Origin: Bacteroidota bacterium
Lineage (GTDB): Bacteria; Bacteroidota; Bacteroidia; Bacteroidales; Dysgonomonadaceae
Direction of reading: 5' to 3'
Length of the DNA: 57,387 nt
NCBI GenBank assembly: GCA_023399295.1
Contig: JAEWQF010000064.1
Location: forward strand, 1-57,387
Shown here piece after piece: positions 26,954 to 36,016 of this stretch (positions are counted from its first letter, which is position 1; the number at the start of each line of letters is the position of its first letter). Position numbers and translations under genes: made by a program. The notes beneath the pieces were generated by a model that saw only the letters and a list, made by a program, of their open reading frames with translations, was not told the DNA's origin and ran no database searches.

Positions 26954-26957
26954 ATGA
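26871..26957 (+). CDS. Possible leader peptide overlapping the nusB start
   Basis: A 28-codon ORF starts 22 bases after the candidate -7 element. It encodes a hydrophobic peptide starting MIVLFTLLLPHVVSW. Its TGA (26955-26957) overlaps the nusB ATG (26954) in an ATGA, the geometry of translational coupling. No Shine-Dalgarno sequence precedes it. It may be chance; comparison with relatives would decide. Confidence 0.3.
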   Translation: MIVLFTLLLPHVVSWHCSLGIIKSSFNK

Positions 26958-27880
26958 TTAACAGAAATTTAATTCGTATCCGAATCGTACAGATCATCTA
27001 TTCATGGTACCAGAATACGAATAAGGATTTGCGCAATGCGGAAAAAGAGCTTCTTTTCGGTCTGCAAAAATCTTATGACCTCTATTTCTATCTGCTCTCA
27101 TTGATGGTGGAACTGACCAAGGCATACGAAAGCAGGGTGGAGGCCAAGAGGAACAAGTACCTCCCCTCCTGGGAGGATCTCAACCCCAACACCCGCCTGA
27201 TTGAAAACAGGTTCATGCAGCAACTGAGTCACAACAAGCAATTGTTGCATTACTTCGCTGAACGGCCCATGATCTGGGATGCCGACACCTCGTTTTTAAA
27301 GAATCTGCTCGACACCATCCTCGACTCCGACACCTACAAGAACTATGTGGAAAGTGAATCTCCCGGCTATGAAGAGGATCGCGAGTTTTGGAGAAAATGC
27401 TTCAAGCAGTTCATCTACCTGAACGAAGAGCTGGATGAGATACTGGAAGATGAGTGCATCTATTGGAATGATGATGTGGAGATCGTACAGAGTTTTGTAT
27501 TGAAGACTATCAAGCGGTTCACAGAAGCAGAAGGTACAGACCAGCCGCTGCTTCCCATGTTCAAGGATGATGAGGACCGCACCTTCGCATTGAAGTTGTT
27601 GCACGATACCATCCTGAACGAACAGAAATACAGGGCGCTGATCGAGAAACACACCCAGAAGTGGGATTTCGACCGCATCGCCTTCATGGATATGATCATC
27701 ATGCAGGTGGCACTCTCAGAGATCTGCACCTTTGAGTCGATCCCGACAAATGTCTCACTCAATGAGTACATCGAGATTGCCAAATCGTACAGCACCCCCA
27801 AGAGCAGCACCTTTATCAACGGCATCCTGGATGCGATTGTGCAGGAAATAAAAGCAGAAAACGCGCTCTTTAAGAATTAA
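26954..27880 (+). CDS. nusB: Transcription antitermination factor NusB
   Basis: Binds boxA RNA with S10 in rRNA antitermination. It starts MINRNLIRIRIVQIIYSWYQ, the RNA-binding helix of NusB. At 308 residues it is about twice the E. coli length: the central region (about 50-200) is a charged, helical extension characteristic of Bacteroidota, and the conserved C-terminal half ends with DRIAFMDMIIMQVALSEI and NEYIEIAKSYSTPKSSTFINGILDAI. It leads the nusB-yajC-ybbR-coaE group. The ATG overlaps the stop of a possible leader ORF. Confidence 0.93.
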   Translation: MINRNLIRIRIVQIIYSWYQNTNKDLRNAEKELLFGLQKSYDLYFYLLSLMVELTKAYESRVEAKRNKYLPSWEDLNPNTRLIENRFMQQLSHNKQLLHYFAERPMIWDADTSFLKNLLDTILDSDTYKNYVESESPGYEEDREFWRKCFKQFIYLNEELDEILEDECIYWNDDVEIVQSFVLKTIKRFTEAEGTDQPLLPMFKDDEDRTFALKLLHDTILNEQKYRALIEKHTQKWDFDRIAFMDMIIMQVALSEICTFESIPTNVSLNEYIEIAKSYSTPKSSTFINGILDAIVQEIKAENALFKN

Positions 27881-27907
27881 TTTTCAATCACTTAATAAAT
27901 CATTCTT

Positions 27908-28219
27908 ATGAATATCTTATTACAAGCAGCACAGGGTGGTGGCATGTCAGGCATGGGCAGCACCCTATTCATGATGGTAGCCATCATTGCCGTATTCTAC
28001 TTTTTTATGATCCGGCCGCAGCAGAAGAAACAGAAAGAGTTACAAAAGAGCCGTGCAGCAATGAAGGTAGGTGACAAGGTAGTCACCTCGGGCGGCATCC
28101 ATGGCAGAATCAAAGAGGTTGGTGAAACCTGGTTCCTGGTAGAGGTTGCCGACGGTGTGAGACTCAAGTTTGAGAAAGCATCGGTCTTTGCATCGTCTGC
28201 AGATGTAACCACTCCCTAA
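27908..28219 (+). CDS. yajC: Preprotein translocase subunit YajC
   Basis: Small membrane partner of SecDF in the Sec translocase. It has 103 residues with one transmembrane helix (about 17-37, LFMMVAIIAVFYFFMI) followed by the signature RPQQKKQKE and KVGDKVVTSGGIHGRIKEVG. It lies 27 bases after nusB and precedes ybbR. Confidence 0.96.
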   Translation: MNILLQAAQGGGMSGMGSTLFMMVAIIAVFYFFMIRPQQKKQKELQKSRAAMKVGDKVVTSGGIHGRIKEVGETWFLVEVADGVRLKFEKASVFASSADVTTP

Positions 28220-28233
28220 CATTGCGCCCGGTA

Positions 28234-29229
28234 ATGGAGGTAAAAGCCATCATCGAAAAATGGAAACCGAAAGCGAAAGCCTTTTTTTCCACATACCCGT
28301 GGAAGAATACGCTCTTCTTTCTCCTTTTTTTGTTGCTGGCTTTTGTCTTCTGGTTGATGCTCTTTTTTCAGAAAGAGAATGTGGAGGGGAACTATCGCAT
28401 TCCACTGAAGTACATCAACATCCCGGAAGATGTGGTCTTTGAACATCCACTGCCCGATTATGTAGAGGTGAGTATCACCGACAACGGTGCCTCCATTTTC
28501 CGCCTTGACATCAGCAAGAAAGACTCGCTTGAGATCAACGTGGCGGAGCTGACAGAGGGTAGCAACAACAGTCTGCAGGGCGACCAGTATCGGCAGCTGA
28601 TTCGCTCACGGCTCTTCTCCAGCACCAACATCAGGGGATATTACCCGATGATCATCAACCTCACCACCTCGAAGCTGCAGAGCAAAGAGCTGAAAGTAGT
28701 TTTCGACGGAGAGATCACTACCAGCAGGGCCAATCTTGTTGCCGACAGCGTCACCTTCCTACCGGAACGGGTCACCGCCTATGGCTCCAAAGAGTCACTG
28801 GGTAAACTGGAGCATGCGAAAACTGAATTCACGCTATTCAAAAACCTGAAGGCCACCTCACAACTACCCATCTCCATCAATCGGGTGGAGGGTGTCAAGT
28901 TCATACCCGACAAGGTAGAGATATTCATCCCGATCGATGAATATACTGAACGCACCTTTGAGGTACCCATTATGGCAACCGGCATGCCCGGCAATCTGGA
29001 TGTGAAGTTTTTTCCATCGCGTGCCAATATCTCTTTCTCGGTTACGCTGGAGGAATATCGCAAGATTGCTCCGGAAGATTTTGAGATCAGGTTGAACTAC
29101 CGCACGTTCCACCGTAATGACGATGGCAGGGTAGAGCTACAGCTAAGTAAAAGCCCGGAAGCGATACAGAATGTCCGCATTTCACCCTCCTCGGTGGAAT
29201 TCCTCTTTGAAAACAAGGCAGATCGATGA
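28234..29229 (+). CDS. YbbR-like domain protein
   Basis: A 331-residue membrane-anchored protein with YbbR domains. A cytosolic basic start precedes one transmembrane helix (about 26-48, TLFFLLFLLLAFVFWLMLFF); the rest is extracytoplasmic and beta-rich, with two or three repeats of about 80-90 residues (for example SVTFLPERVTAYGSKESL). In Firmicutes YbbR (CdaR) regulates a diadenylate cyclase, but no cyclase gene is adjacent here, so that role is not claimed. The frame opens with TTG at 28222; the ATG at 28234 is preferred. Its stop overlaps the coaE start in an ATGA. Confidence 0.85.
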   Translation: MEVKAIIEKWKPKAKAFFSTYPWKNTLFFLLFLLLAFVFWLMLFFQKENVEGNYRIPLKYINIPEDVVFEHPLPDYVEVSITDNGASIFRLDISKKDSLEINVAELTEGSNNSLQGDQYRQLIRSRLFSSTNIRGYYPMIINLTTSKLQSKELKVVFDGEITTSRANLVADSVTFLPERVTAYGSKESLGKLEHAKTEFTLFKNLKATSQLPISINRVEGVKFIPDKVEIFIPIDEYTERTFEVPIMATGMPGNLDVKFFPSRANISFSVTLEEYRKIAPEDFEIRLNYRTFHRNDDGRVELQLSKSPEAIQNVRISPSSVEFLFENKADR

Positions 29230-29819
29230 TCATAGCTGGCATCACCGGAGGTATCGGAAGCGGCAAATCGGTGGTCAGCGAGCTGTTTCGCCTGCAGGGT
29301 GTTCCCGTATTTGACGCCGACAAGGAAGCCAAGTATCTGAACGACACCTCGCCGGTTATCCGCAGTGAGCTCACCACCCTCTTCGGCAATGCGCTTTATG
29401 CGGGGGGAGCGCTCAATCGTCAACTCCTTGCACAGCTCATGTTTGGTGACAAGACAAGTGTGAATGCGGTCAATGCCATCATACACCCCGTACTGGCCCA
29501 CTATTTCCTGGAGTGGTGTTCACGCCGTCAGGACCAGCGGTTTGTGGTCATTGAAGCTGCACTTCTCTTCGAAGCCGGTTTTGTATCCTATCTCGACAAG
29601 GTGATCACTGTCTATGCTCCGGAGTCGATTCGTCTGGAAAGGGTGATCCAACGTGATCATACCACCCGCAAAGCGGTACAGGAGCGCATGAAGCACCAAC
29701 TGCCCGAAGAGGAGAAAATGGCGCAATCCGATTATGTGATCTGGAACGACGGAAGGCAATCGCTCATCCGGCAATCGACAGCCATATTGCAGCACCTTCT
29801 GCTCCTGTCGGAGGGATAA
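29226..29819 (+). CDS. coaE: Dephospho-CoA kinase
   Basis: Last step of coenzyme A synthesis, phosphorylating the 3'-hydroxyl of dephospho-CoA. The 197 residues show the P-loop GITGGIGSGKSVV at 5-17, FDADKEAKYL, and the lid region containing RVIQRDHTTRKAVQERM. It is translationally coupled to ybbR by a 4-base overlap. It is the last gene of the nusB-yajC-ybbR-coaE unit. Confidence 0.96.
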   Translation: MIIAGITGGIGSGKSVVSELFRLQGVPVFDADKEAKYLNDTSPVIRSELTTLFGNALYAGGALNRQLLAQLMFGDKTSVNAVNAIIHPVLAHYFLEWCSRRQDQRFVVIEAALLFEAGFVSYLDKVITVYAPESIRLERVIQRDHTTRKAVQERMKHQLPEEEKMAQSDYVIWNDGRQSLIRQSTAILQHLLLLSEG

Positions 29820-29865
29820 CGGAATCGTTCCCAACTCCTTATTCCACCACATTGTTTCGACGGTA

Positions 29866-29896
29866 TTGCATTTTAAGAACTTTCGCATTATCTTTG
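29866..29896 (+). promoter_or_regulatory. Bacteroidota-type promoter for the small winged-helix gene
   Basis: TTG (29866-29868), a 20-base spacer and TATCTTTG (29889-29896). Confidence 0.75.
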
Positions 29897-29937
29897 CAGT
29901 GTAATATGGTTTAGGTTATTCAATAAACAACAACATC

Positions 29938-30135
29938 ATGATTGAGAAAATTGGCATCAATGCCGGAAAAGTATGGGCCATACTGGATGAAACTGGCCGC
30001 CAGAATGTGAAAGAGGTCAAGAAAGCAGTCAAGCTGACCGACAAGGAGCTCTATGCCGCCCTGGGATGGTTGGGCAGAGAAGGCAAAGTGGTGATGGAAG
30101 AGGATGAAAAAGAGATCTTTATTTCGTTGAGCTAA
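29938..30135 (+). CDS. Small winged-helix protein (DUF2582)
   Basis: A 65-residue stand-alone winged helix-turn-helix domain of the DUF2582 family. Helices cover MIEKIGINAGKVWAILDE, NVKEVKKAVK and DKELYAALGWLGREGK, followed by a beta wing KVVMEEDEKEIFISL. Whether it binds DNA is not known. It has its own promoter and terminator, so it is a single-gene transcript. Confidence 0.85.
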   Translation: MIEKIGINAGKVWAILDETGRQNVKEVKKAVKLTDKELYAALGWLGREGKVVMEEDEKEIFISLS

Positions 30136-30164
30136 CGAAATACCATCGCCCGGAAAAATGAGTT

Positions 30165-30191
30165 AAAGCTGTCTTCCGACAGCTTTTTTTT
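30165..30191 (+). terminator. Terminator after the winged-helix gene
   Basis: AAGCTGTC/GACAGCTT, an 8-bp stem around TTCC, followed by eight T residues. Confidence 0.92.
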
Positions 30192-30270
30192 GTACATCTC
30201 CCGCGATAAAAGAATATCCTGCTGCACACCGGTCAGCGACCCCACGGTCAAGAGGTCCCAATGTGACGGC

Positions 30271-31140
30271 TCACTTCATCTGATCGAACCCTTTACCGTA
30301 GACACCCACCACATTGCTCTGCGAGATGAAGGCATTCTCATCGATGCGTTTCACCAGGCGAAAGATGGAGGTGGACTCGGTCTTTCGTGCCAGGATGATC
30401 AGCACTTTTTGAGGCTGTTGTGAATACCAACCCGTACCTTCCAGCACAGTGCATCCCCTGTTCAGTTCAGAGTTGACATGCGAGGCGATCTCGTTGTATC
30501 GGGTGGAGAAGATGATGAACTGCACCGACTGGCGGGCACCGTTGATCACCAGGTCCACGGTATAGTACATCACTGAGACCACGATCAGGCCGTAGATGAT
30601 CTTCTCAAAACTTTGAAATAGCAGGTAAGAGCTGCTCACGATGATCAGGTCGATGTAGAGCAGGCCGCGCCCCATGCTGATGTAGCGATACTTGGTGATG
30701 ATGGCACCCAGGATATCGGTACCCCCGGTGCTGGCGTTGCGGGTGTAAACCAGTCCCAGGCCGGTACCACTGCAGACAGCTCCGATGATACTGGCAATGA
30801 GCGGATCAGTGTGAATGATTGCTTCGGTGATCAGGTTCTCGGCCACCGCCATCAGCAGCGTCACCCCGATAACGCCATAAAGTGCTTTGAAGACATATCC
30901 TTTACCCAGGATGAACCAAGCGAGTACCATCACAATGCCGTTTCCCAGGAGGAAGGTCATGAAGAGCGGTACCCCAAAGGCATATTTGAAGAGCAGGCCC
31001 ACGCCGCCAAGCCCACCAACCACGATCTCGTTGGGCATGATGAAACCGGTGAAACCGACGGCGAAGAGTACCAGTCCCACCGTGATCACCAGGTAGTCTT
31101 TCCAGTAGAACGATTTGAGATAACGCACCTCTTTGGACAT
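30271..31140 (-). CDS. YitT family membrane protein
   Basis: A 289-residue integral membrane protein. Five or six hydrophobic helices fill about 15-185 (VITVGLVLFAVGFTGFIMP and GLGGVGLLFKYAFG are typical of the YitT/UPF0750 family), and a cytosolic DUF2179 domain occupies about 205-285 with TVLEGTGWYSQQPQKVL and IDENAFISQSNVVGVYGKGF. The transported substrate is unknown. It follows leuS by 48 bases on the same strand and is probably read from the leuS promoter. Confidence 0.9.
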   Translation of the reverse strand: MSKEVRYLKSFYWKDYLVITVGLVLFAVGFTGFIMPNEIVVGGLGGVGLLFKYAFGVPLFMTFLLGNGIVMVLAWFILGKGYVFKALYGVIGVTLLMAVAENLITEAIIHTDPLIASIIGAVCSGTGLGLVYTRNASTGGTDILGAIITKYRYISMGRGLLYIDLIIVSSSYLLFQSFEKIIYGLIVVSVMYYTVDLVINGARQSVQFIIFSTRYNEIASHVNSELNRGCTVLEGTGWYSQQPQKVLIILARKTESTSIFRLVKRIDENAFISQSNVVGVYGKGFDQMK

Positions 31141-31188
31141 AAAGGAAATATTTTTGGATGGTTGTAAGGCTATCGATCGGGTTGATTG

Positions 31189-33942
31189 TCAGACTACCAC
31201 GTTGACAATCTTCTTGGGAACAATGATCACCTTCTTCGGGTTCTTGCCCTCCAGCCACTTCTGTGAACCGGGATGAGCCAGCACCGCCTGTTCGATCTCC
31301 TGATGCGTGGCATCGGCTGCAAACTCAATCACAAAACGGGATTTTCCGTTGAAGGAGATGGCGTAGGGGAAGGAATCCTCCTTCAGGTACTCCTCATTCC
31401 AGAGCGGCCACGAGGCATCACACACAGTGATCTCGTTACCCAGCGCATGCCAGAGCTCTTCAGCAATATGAGGAGCGAAGGGAGCCAGGCATACCACCAG
31501 GTCACTGAGCACTGTCCGGTTGCGGCACTTCATAGCAGTCAGTTCGTTGAGACAGATCATGAAGGCTGAAACGGAGGTGTTGAATGAGAACTGCTCGATG
31601 TCGGAGGTTACCTTCTTGATCAGCCTGTGCAGTGTCTTGAGTGCCTCCCGAGAAGGATCCTCATCGTTCACGACGAAGGTCTCCTCCTGATAGAAGAGGT
31701 TCCACACCTTGCGCAGAAAGCGGTACACACCATCGATGCCGTTGGTATCCCAGGGCTTGGACTGCTCCAGCGGTCCGAGGAACATCTCATAGAGGCGCAG
31801 TGTGTCGGCACCATAGCGCGCAACGATGTCATCGGGGTTCACCACGTTGAACATCGATTTCGACATCTTTTCCACAGCCCACCCGCAGACATACTTCCCC
31901 TCTTCCAGTATGAACTCGGCGGTTTTATATTCCGGGTTCCAGTTGCGGAACGCCTCCAGGTCGAGGATGTCATTCTGTACCATATTCACATCCACATGGA
32001 TGGGTGTCACCTCATACTGATCTTTCAGGTTCAACGAAACAAAGCGGTTGCTCCCCTTGATGCGGTATACAAAGTTGCTGCGCCCCTGTATCATACCCTG
32101 GTTGACCAGCTTTTGGAAGGGCTCTTCCTCGCAGGCTACCCCGATATCGAAGAGGAACTTATTCCAGAAGCGGCTGTAGACAAGATGACCGGTGGCATGT
32201 TCCGTACCCCCGATGTAGAGATCCACATTGCGCCAGTAACTGTTGGCCTTCTTCGAGACCAGCGCATCCTCATTGTGGGGATCCATGTAGCGGAGAAAAT
32301 AGGCCGATGAACCAGCGAAACCCGGCATTGTGTTCAACTCGAGGGGGAAGCCCTCAGCCGTTTGCCAGTTGCGGGCTCTTCCCAGGGGTGGCTCACCTGT
32401 TTCAGTGGGCAGGAACTTGTCCACATCGGGCAATTCCAGTGGCAGCTCTTCTTCCGGCAGTGTGTAGGGCATTCCCTCCTTGTAGTAGATGGGGAACGGT
32501 TCACCCCAATAGCGTTGACGGGAAAAGATGGCATCCCGCAATCGATAGTTGATCTTACGGTAGCCGAGATGCCGTTGCTCAACCGCATCAATGGCAGCGG
32601 GAATGGCCTCCTTCACTGTGAGCCCGTTGAGGAAGTCGGAGTTGATCATTACCCCCTCCTTTGCATCAAAGCTCTCCTCGGTGATATCGCATCCTTCAAT
32701 CAGTGGTACAATGGGCAGGTTGAAATGTCTGGCAAAGGCATAGTCGCGGCTGTCGTGTGCAGGTACCGCCATGATGGCACCGGTACCGTAGCCGGCCAGC
32801 ACATAGTCGGATATCCATATTGGCAGCGGCTCACCCGTGAAGGGATGGGTAGCGTAAGAGCCAGTGAAGACACCGCTCACCGACCGGTCAGCGATACGCT
32901 CCCGCTCGGTTTTAATCCCTGTTTTTTGGATATATTGCTTTACCTCATCCTGTTGTTCAGGTGTGGTGAGCTGCACCACCAGCTCACTCTCGGGTGCCAG
33001 CACCATGAAGGTGACACCGAAGATGGTGTCGGCACGCGTGGTGAAGATATCGAATGTGAAGCCGTTCGTGGTGTTAAAATGCATTACGGCACCTTCGCTG
33101 CGGCCAATCCAGTTGCGCTGTGTCTCCTTGAGCGAATCGCTCCAGGCCACCTTCTCCAGCCCTCCCAACAGGCGTGGTGCGTAAGCGGATACCCGCAGGC
33201 ACCACTGTCTCATTTTCTTCTGTTCCACGGGAAATCCCCCGCGGATGGAGAGCCCCTCGCTCACCTCATCATTGGCCAGCACCGTACCCAATTGAGGACA
33301 CCAGTTCACCATGGTGTCACCAAGGTAGGCAATGCGGTAGTTCATGAGTAGTTCTTGCTGCTCCTTCTCACTCATGGCGTTCCACGCTGCTGCCGTAAAT
33401 TCCATAGGCTCGTTGCAGGCCAGATCGAGACCCTCACTCCCCTGTTGGGAAAAAACCTCCACCAGCTCGGTGATGGGTCGTGCCTGTTGCGCCTGGTTAC
33501 AGTAGTAGGAATGGAACATGCGGATGAATGCCCACTGGGTCCACCTGTAGTAGCCAGGGTCGCAGGTGCGCACCTCCCGGTCCCAGTCATAGGAGAAGCC
33601 TATCTTGTCGAGCTGTTCCCGATAACGGGTGATATTCTGTTCGGTGGTGACAGCGGGATGCTGTCCTGTTTGAATGGCATACTGTTCGGCAGGAAGGCCA
33701 TAGGCATCGTAGCCCATGGGGTGCAATACGTTATATCCCTGAAGCCTTTTAAACCGTGAGAAAATATCGGATGCGATGTAGCCGAGCGGGTGTCCCACAT
33801 GGAGTCCGGCACCCGAGGGATAGGGAAACATATCAAGGACGTAGAACTTGGGCTTCGCGTCATTTTCTGTTACTTTGTAGGTCTTCTTGTCAGCCCAGTA
33901 CTGCTGCCACCGTTTTTCTATTTCTCCGAAATTGTAGTCCAT
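31189..33942 (-). CDS. leuS: Leucyl-tRNA synthetase
   Basis: Class I synthetase that charges tRNA-Leu. The 917 residues include the HIGH-box variant HVGHPLGY near 48-55, the CP1 editing domain (about 240-420, containing TTRADTIFGVTFMVLAPE and the later YGTGAIMAVPAHDSRD), and KMSKS near 695 in VEKMSKSMFNVV. The anticodon-binding helical domain and a C-terminal appendix ending KKIVNVVV follow. A TATCTTTG element lies 23 bases before the ATG. It is somewhat longer than E. coli LeuS (860). Confidence 0.98.
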   Translation of the reverse strand: MDYNFGEIEKRWQQYWADKKTYKVTENDAKPKFYVLDMFPYPSGAGLHVGHPLGYIASDIFSRFKRLQGYNVLHPMGYDAYGLPAEQYAIQTGQHPAVTTEQNITRYREQLDKIGFSYDWDREVRTCDPGYYRWTQWAFIRMFHSYYCNQAQQARPITELVEVFSQQGSEGLDLACNEPMEFTAAAWNAMSEKEQQELLMNYRIAYLGDTMVNWCPQLGTVLANDEVSEGLSIRGGFPVEQKKMRQWCLRVSAYAPRLLGGLEKVAWSDSLKETQRNWIGRSEGAVMHFNTTNGFTFDIFTTRADTIFGVTFMVLAPESELVVQLTTPEQQDEVKQYIQKTGIKTERERIADRSVSGVFTGSYATHPFTGEPLPIWISDYVLAGYGTGAIMAVPAHDSRDYAFARHFNLPIVPLIEGCDITEESFDAKEGVMINSDFLNGLTVKEAIPAAIDAVEQRHLGYRKINYRLRDAIFSRQRYWGEPFPIYYKEGMPYTLPEEELPLELPDVDKFLPTETGEPPLGRARNWQTAEGFPLELNTMPGFAGSSAYFLRYMDPHNEDALVSKKANSYWRNVDLYIGGTEHATGHLVYSRFWNKFLFDIGVACEEEPFQKLVNQGMIQGRSNFVYRIKGSNRFVSLNLKDQYEVTPIHVDVNMVQNDILDLEAFRNWNPEYKTAEFILEEGKYVCGWAVEKMSKSMFNVVNPDDIVARYGADTLRLYEMFLGPLEQSKPWDTNGIDGVYRFLRKVWNLFYQEETFVVNDEDPSREALKTLHRLIKKVTSDIEQFSFNTSVSAFMICLNELTAMKCRNRTVLSDLVVCLAPFAPHIAEELWHALGNEITVCDASWPLWNEEYLKEDSFPYAISFNGKSRFVIEFAADATHQEIEQAVLAHPGSQKWLEGKNPKKVIIVPKKIVNVVV

Positions 33943-33964
33943 TTCATGCCATTTTAAAACGGTG

Positions 33965-33972
33965 CAAAGATA
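33965..33972 (-). promoter_or_regulatory. Probable -7 element for leuS
   Basis: TATCTTTG on the minus strand, 22 bases before the leuS ATG. No clear -33 box. Confidence 0.55.
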
Positions 33973-34004
33973 GCAAATAAGTTCTGAAGTTGGGCCATCT
34001 GGCC

Positions 34005-35810
34005 CTACTCATTGTACATTTGCTCTATGAGCTGATGGTAGTGCTCCAGGATCACCTTTCGTCTCATTTTCAATGTATTGGTCAGTTCGCCCTGATCCAT
34101 GCTGAAGGGTTTGGGTAGCAGGGTGATCCGTTTGATTTTCTCATAAGAGGTGAACTGCGATTGCAACAGTTCAATTTGTCCGAACACAAAATCGATGATT
34201 TCCTCGTTGCCGATCAGCTCCTCGACCGAAGTAAAGGGGATATGCTGTTCATTTGCGTAACTCTTCAGCGCCTCGTAGTTGGGAACCACCAACGCACTGA
34301 CAAACTTACGTTCATCGCCAATCACAGCCACCTGATCGATGTACTTGTCCTCGCTGATCCGCGTTTCAATCATCTGCGGGGCGATGTACTTGCCATTGGA
34401 GGTCTTATAAAGATCCTTGATCCGCTCAGTGAGGATGATCTCGTTGTCATCTGTCAACATGCCGGCGTCACCGGTCCTGAAAAAGCCATCTTCAGTGAAC
34501 ACCTCCGCGGTAGCTTCCGGCTTGTTGTAATAGCCCTTCATCACCGTATCACCTTTCACCAGTATCTCACTGTTCTCTCCAATCTTCACCTCAATGTCGG
34601 GCATCACCTTCCCCACCGTGCCGATCCGGAACCGCTCAGCCGGGAAGCAGCTCACCGTGGCGGTAGTCTCGGAGAGGCCATAACCATAGATCAGATGCAC
34701 ATCGATCGATTGCATGAAACGGTTGATGGTGTCGGAGAGAGGAGCTCCTGCCACCGGGAAGAAGTTGCCGCGATCGATGCCTACCACCTTTTTAATCAGG
34801 TAAAAAATGGTGTGGCGGTAAATGAAGAACTTCAGTCTGTTGGCCAGCGGGGGGCGCTTGCCCTCGTTGCGGTACTCCAGGTTGTGACGTCTTCCGGTGG
34901 TGACCGCATCGCGAAAGAGCCACCGCAACAAACCCGATGCGTTGTTGATGGTCTCCTGCACCCCGTCATACACCTTCTCCCAGAAACGGGGCACGTTGCT
35001 CATCAGTGTAGGCCGCACCACCTTCAGGTTCTTACGTATCTCATTGGGATCGCGATTGATGGCTATCGATGCTCCCACGTGCAGGCAGTAGTAGGTCCAC
35101 GCCTTCTCAAAGATATGGGTGAGCGGTAAAAAGCACATGGAGAGATCCCTGTCCGACATGCCGCTGATGCGCAGATCGTGAATCACCATCGCTTTCATGT
35201 AATTGGCATGGGTGAGCATCACACCCTTGGGTTCACCTGTGGTGCCGGAGGTGTAGATAATGGTAGCCAGATCCTGCTCTTTCAACTGCTTGAGCCGTGC
35301 ATTGACAAGTGCAATGGCTTCTGAGTTGTCGCCAGTGGCAATGAAGTCATCGAAGTAGACTGATGAGGTGTCTTCAGCTTTTCGCACCACCTGTCTGTCG
35401 AAGAGAATCAATTTCTCCAGCTGCGGATTCTCCTGCTGCACCTTCCAGGCGTTGTTGTATTGAAACTGTTCCCCGACGAACAGGATGCGGATGGCAGCAT
35501 CCTGCACAATATAGCTCACCTGTGCAGGTGAGGCAGTGGCGTACATGGGCACCATTACCGCCCTGTTTGCATAGGCGGCAAAATCAGCAATCAGGTATTT
35601 TTCCATGTTTTGGGAGTAAACACCCAGGTTGTCACCCGGCTTGACCCCCATCTCGGCCATTGCCTGAGCTGTTTCCATGATGGTGCCAGAGAATGTCTTC
35701 CATGACATGTCAACCCATTTTCCGTGAGGGTCCTGATACTTGATCGCAGTTTTATGCCTGTATTTGAGGGCTTGTCGATGAACGACATCTCCCAGATGAT
35801 GGTATGCCAT
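34005..35810 (-). CDS. Long-chain fatty acid-CoA ligase (AMP-forming)
   Basis: Adenylate-forming enzyme of the FadD/ACSL type that activates long-chain fatty acids as acyl-CoA. It has 601 residues. Motif A5 ATP loop is IYTSGTTGEPKGVMLTHAN near 190; YGLSETTATVS and FRTGDAG lie in the core, and the catalytic lysine region is KTSNGKYIAPQMIE. The C-terminal flap ends with TLKMRRKVILEHY. Like other Bacteroidota FadD proteins it lacks a signal peptide, so it acts on the cytosolic side. TATATTTG at 35839-35832 (minus strand) lies just upstream. Confidence 0.94.
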   Translation of the reverse strand: MAYHHLGDVVHRQALKYRHKTAIKYQDPHGKWVDMSWKTFSGTIMETAQAMAEMGVKPGDNLGVYSQNMEKYLIADFAAYANRAVMVPMYATASPAQVSYIVQDAAIRILFVGEQFQYNNAWKVQQENPQLEKLILFDRQVVRKAEDTSSVYFDDFIATGDNSEAIALVNARLKQLKEQDLATIIYTSGTTGEPKGVMLTHANYMKAMVIHDLRISGMSDRDLSMCFLPLTHIFEKAWTYYCLHVGASIAINRDPNEIRKNLKVVRPTLMSNVPRFWEKVYDGVQETINNASGLLRWLFRDAVTTGRRHNLEYRNEGKRPPLANRLKFFIYRHTIFYLIKKVVGIDRGNFFPVAGAPLSDTINRFMQSIDVHLIYGYGLSETTATVSCFPAERFRIGTVGKVMPDIEVKIGENSEILVKGDTVMKGYYNKPEATAEVFTEDGFFRTGDAGMLTDDNEIILTERIKDLYKTSNGKYIAPQMIETRISEDKYIDQVAVIGDERKFVSALVVPNYEALKSYANEQHIPFTSVEELIGNEEIIDFVFGQIELLQSQFTSYEKIKRITLLPKPFSMDQGELTNTLKMRRKVILEHYHQLIEQMYNE

Positions 35811-35831
35811 AGCCTATATTGTTGGTGTTCT

Positions 35832-35839
35832 CAAATATA
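35832..35839 (-). promoter_or_regulatory. Probable -7 element for the acyl-CoA ligase gene
   Basis: TATATTTG on the minus strand, 21 bases before the ATG; no clear -33 box. Confidence 0.45.
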
Positions 35840-36001
35840 GGTTATTTATCTCATTCAGCGGCACATCTTCGCTCTTTTTTTGATGATCAGACACCCGTTT
35901 GGCACAATTGTTTCAACACAATTTTCTTAACAATCTAAAAACTGGCATCTTAATTAACGACACTTAACGTGATTTGACGCTGCGAAACAAAACAATGCAT
36001 C

Positions 36002-36009
36002 TATCTTTG
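36002..36009 (+). promoter_or_regulatory. Probable -7 element for the DUF4294 gene
   Basis: TATCTTTG immediately before ATG codons at 36012 and 36017; only the second opens a long frame, so the mRNA would have almost no leader. Confidence 0.5.
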
Positions 36010-36016
36010 CGATGAA

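Noticed and set aside
28222..29229. YbbR protein as a diadenylate cyclase regulator
   Set aside because: No DisA/CdaA-type cyclase gene is adjacent, and its neighbours are yajC and coaE.
32362..33351. Long plus-strand ORF (329 codons) inside leuS
   Set aside because: Antisense to a clearly functional leuS with no recognisable domain; GC-rich codon usage produces long shadow frames here, as also at 34161-35129, 31627-32310 and 7544-8308.
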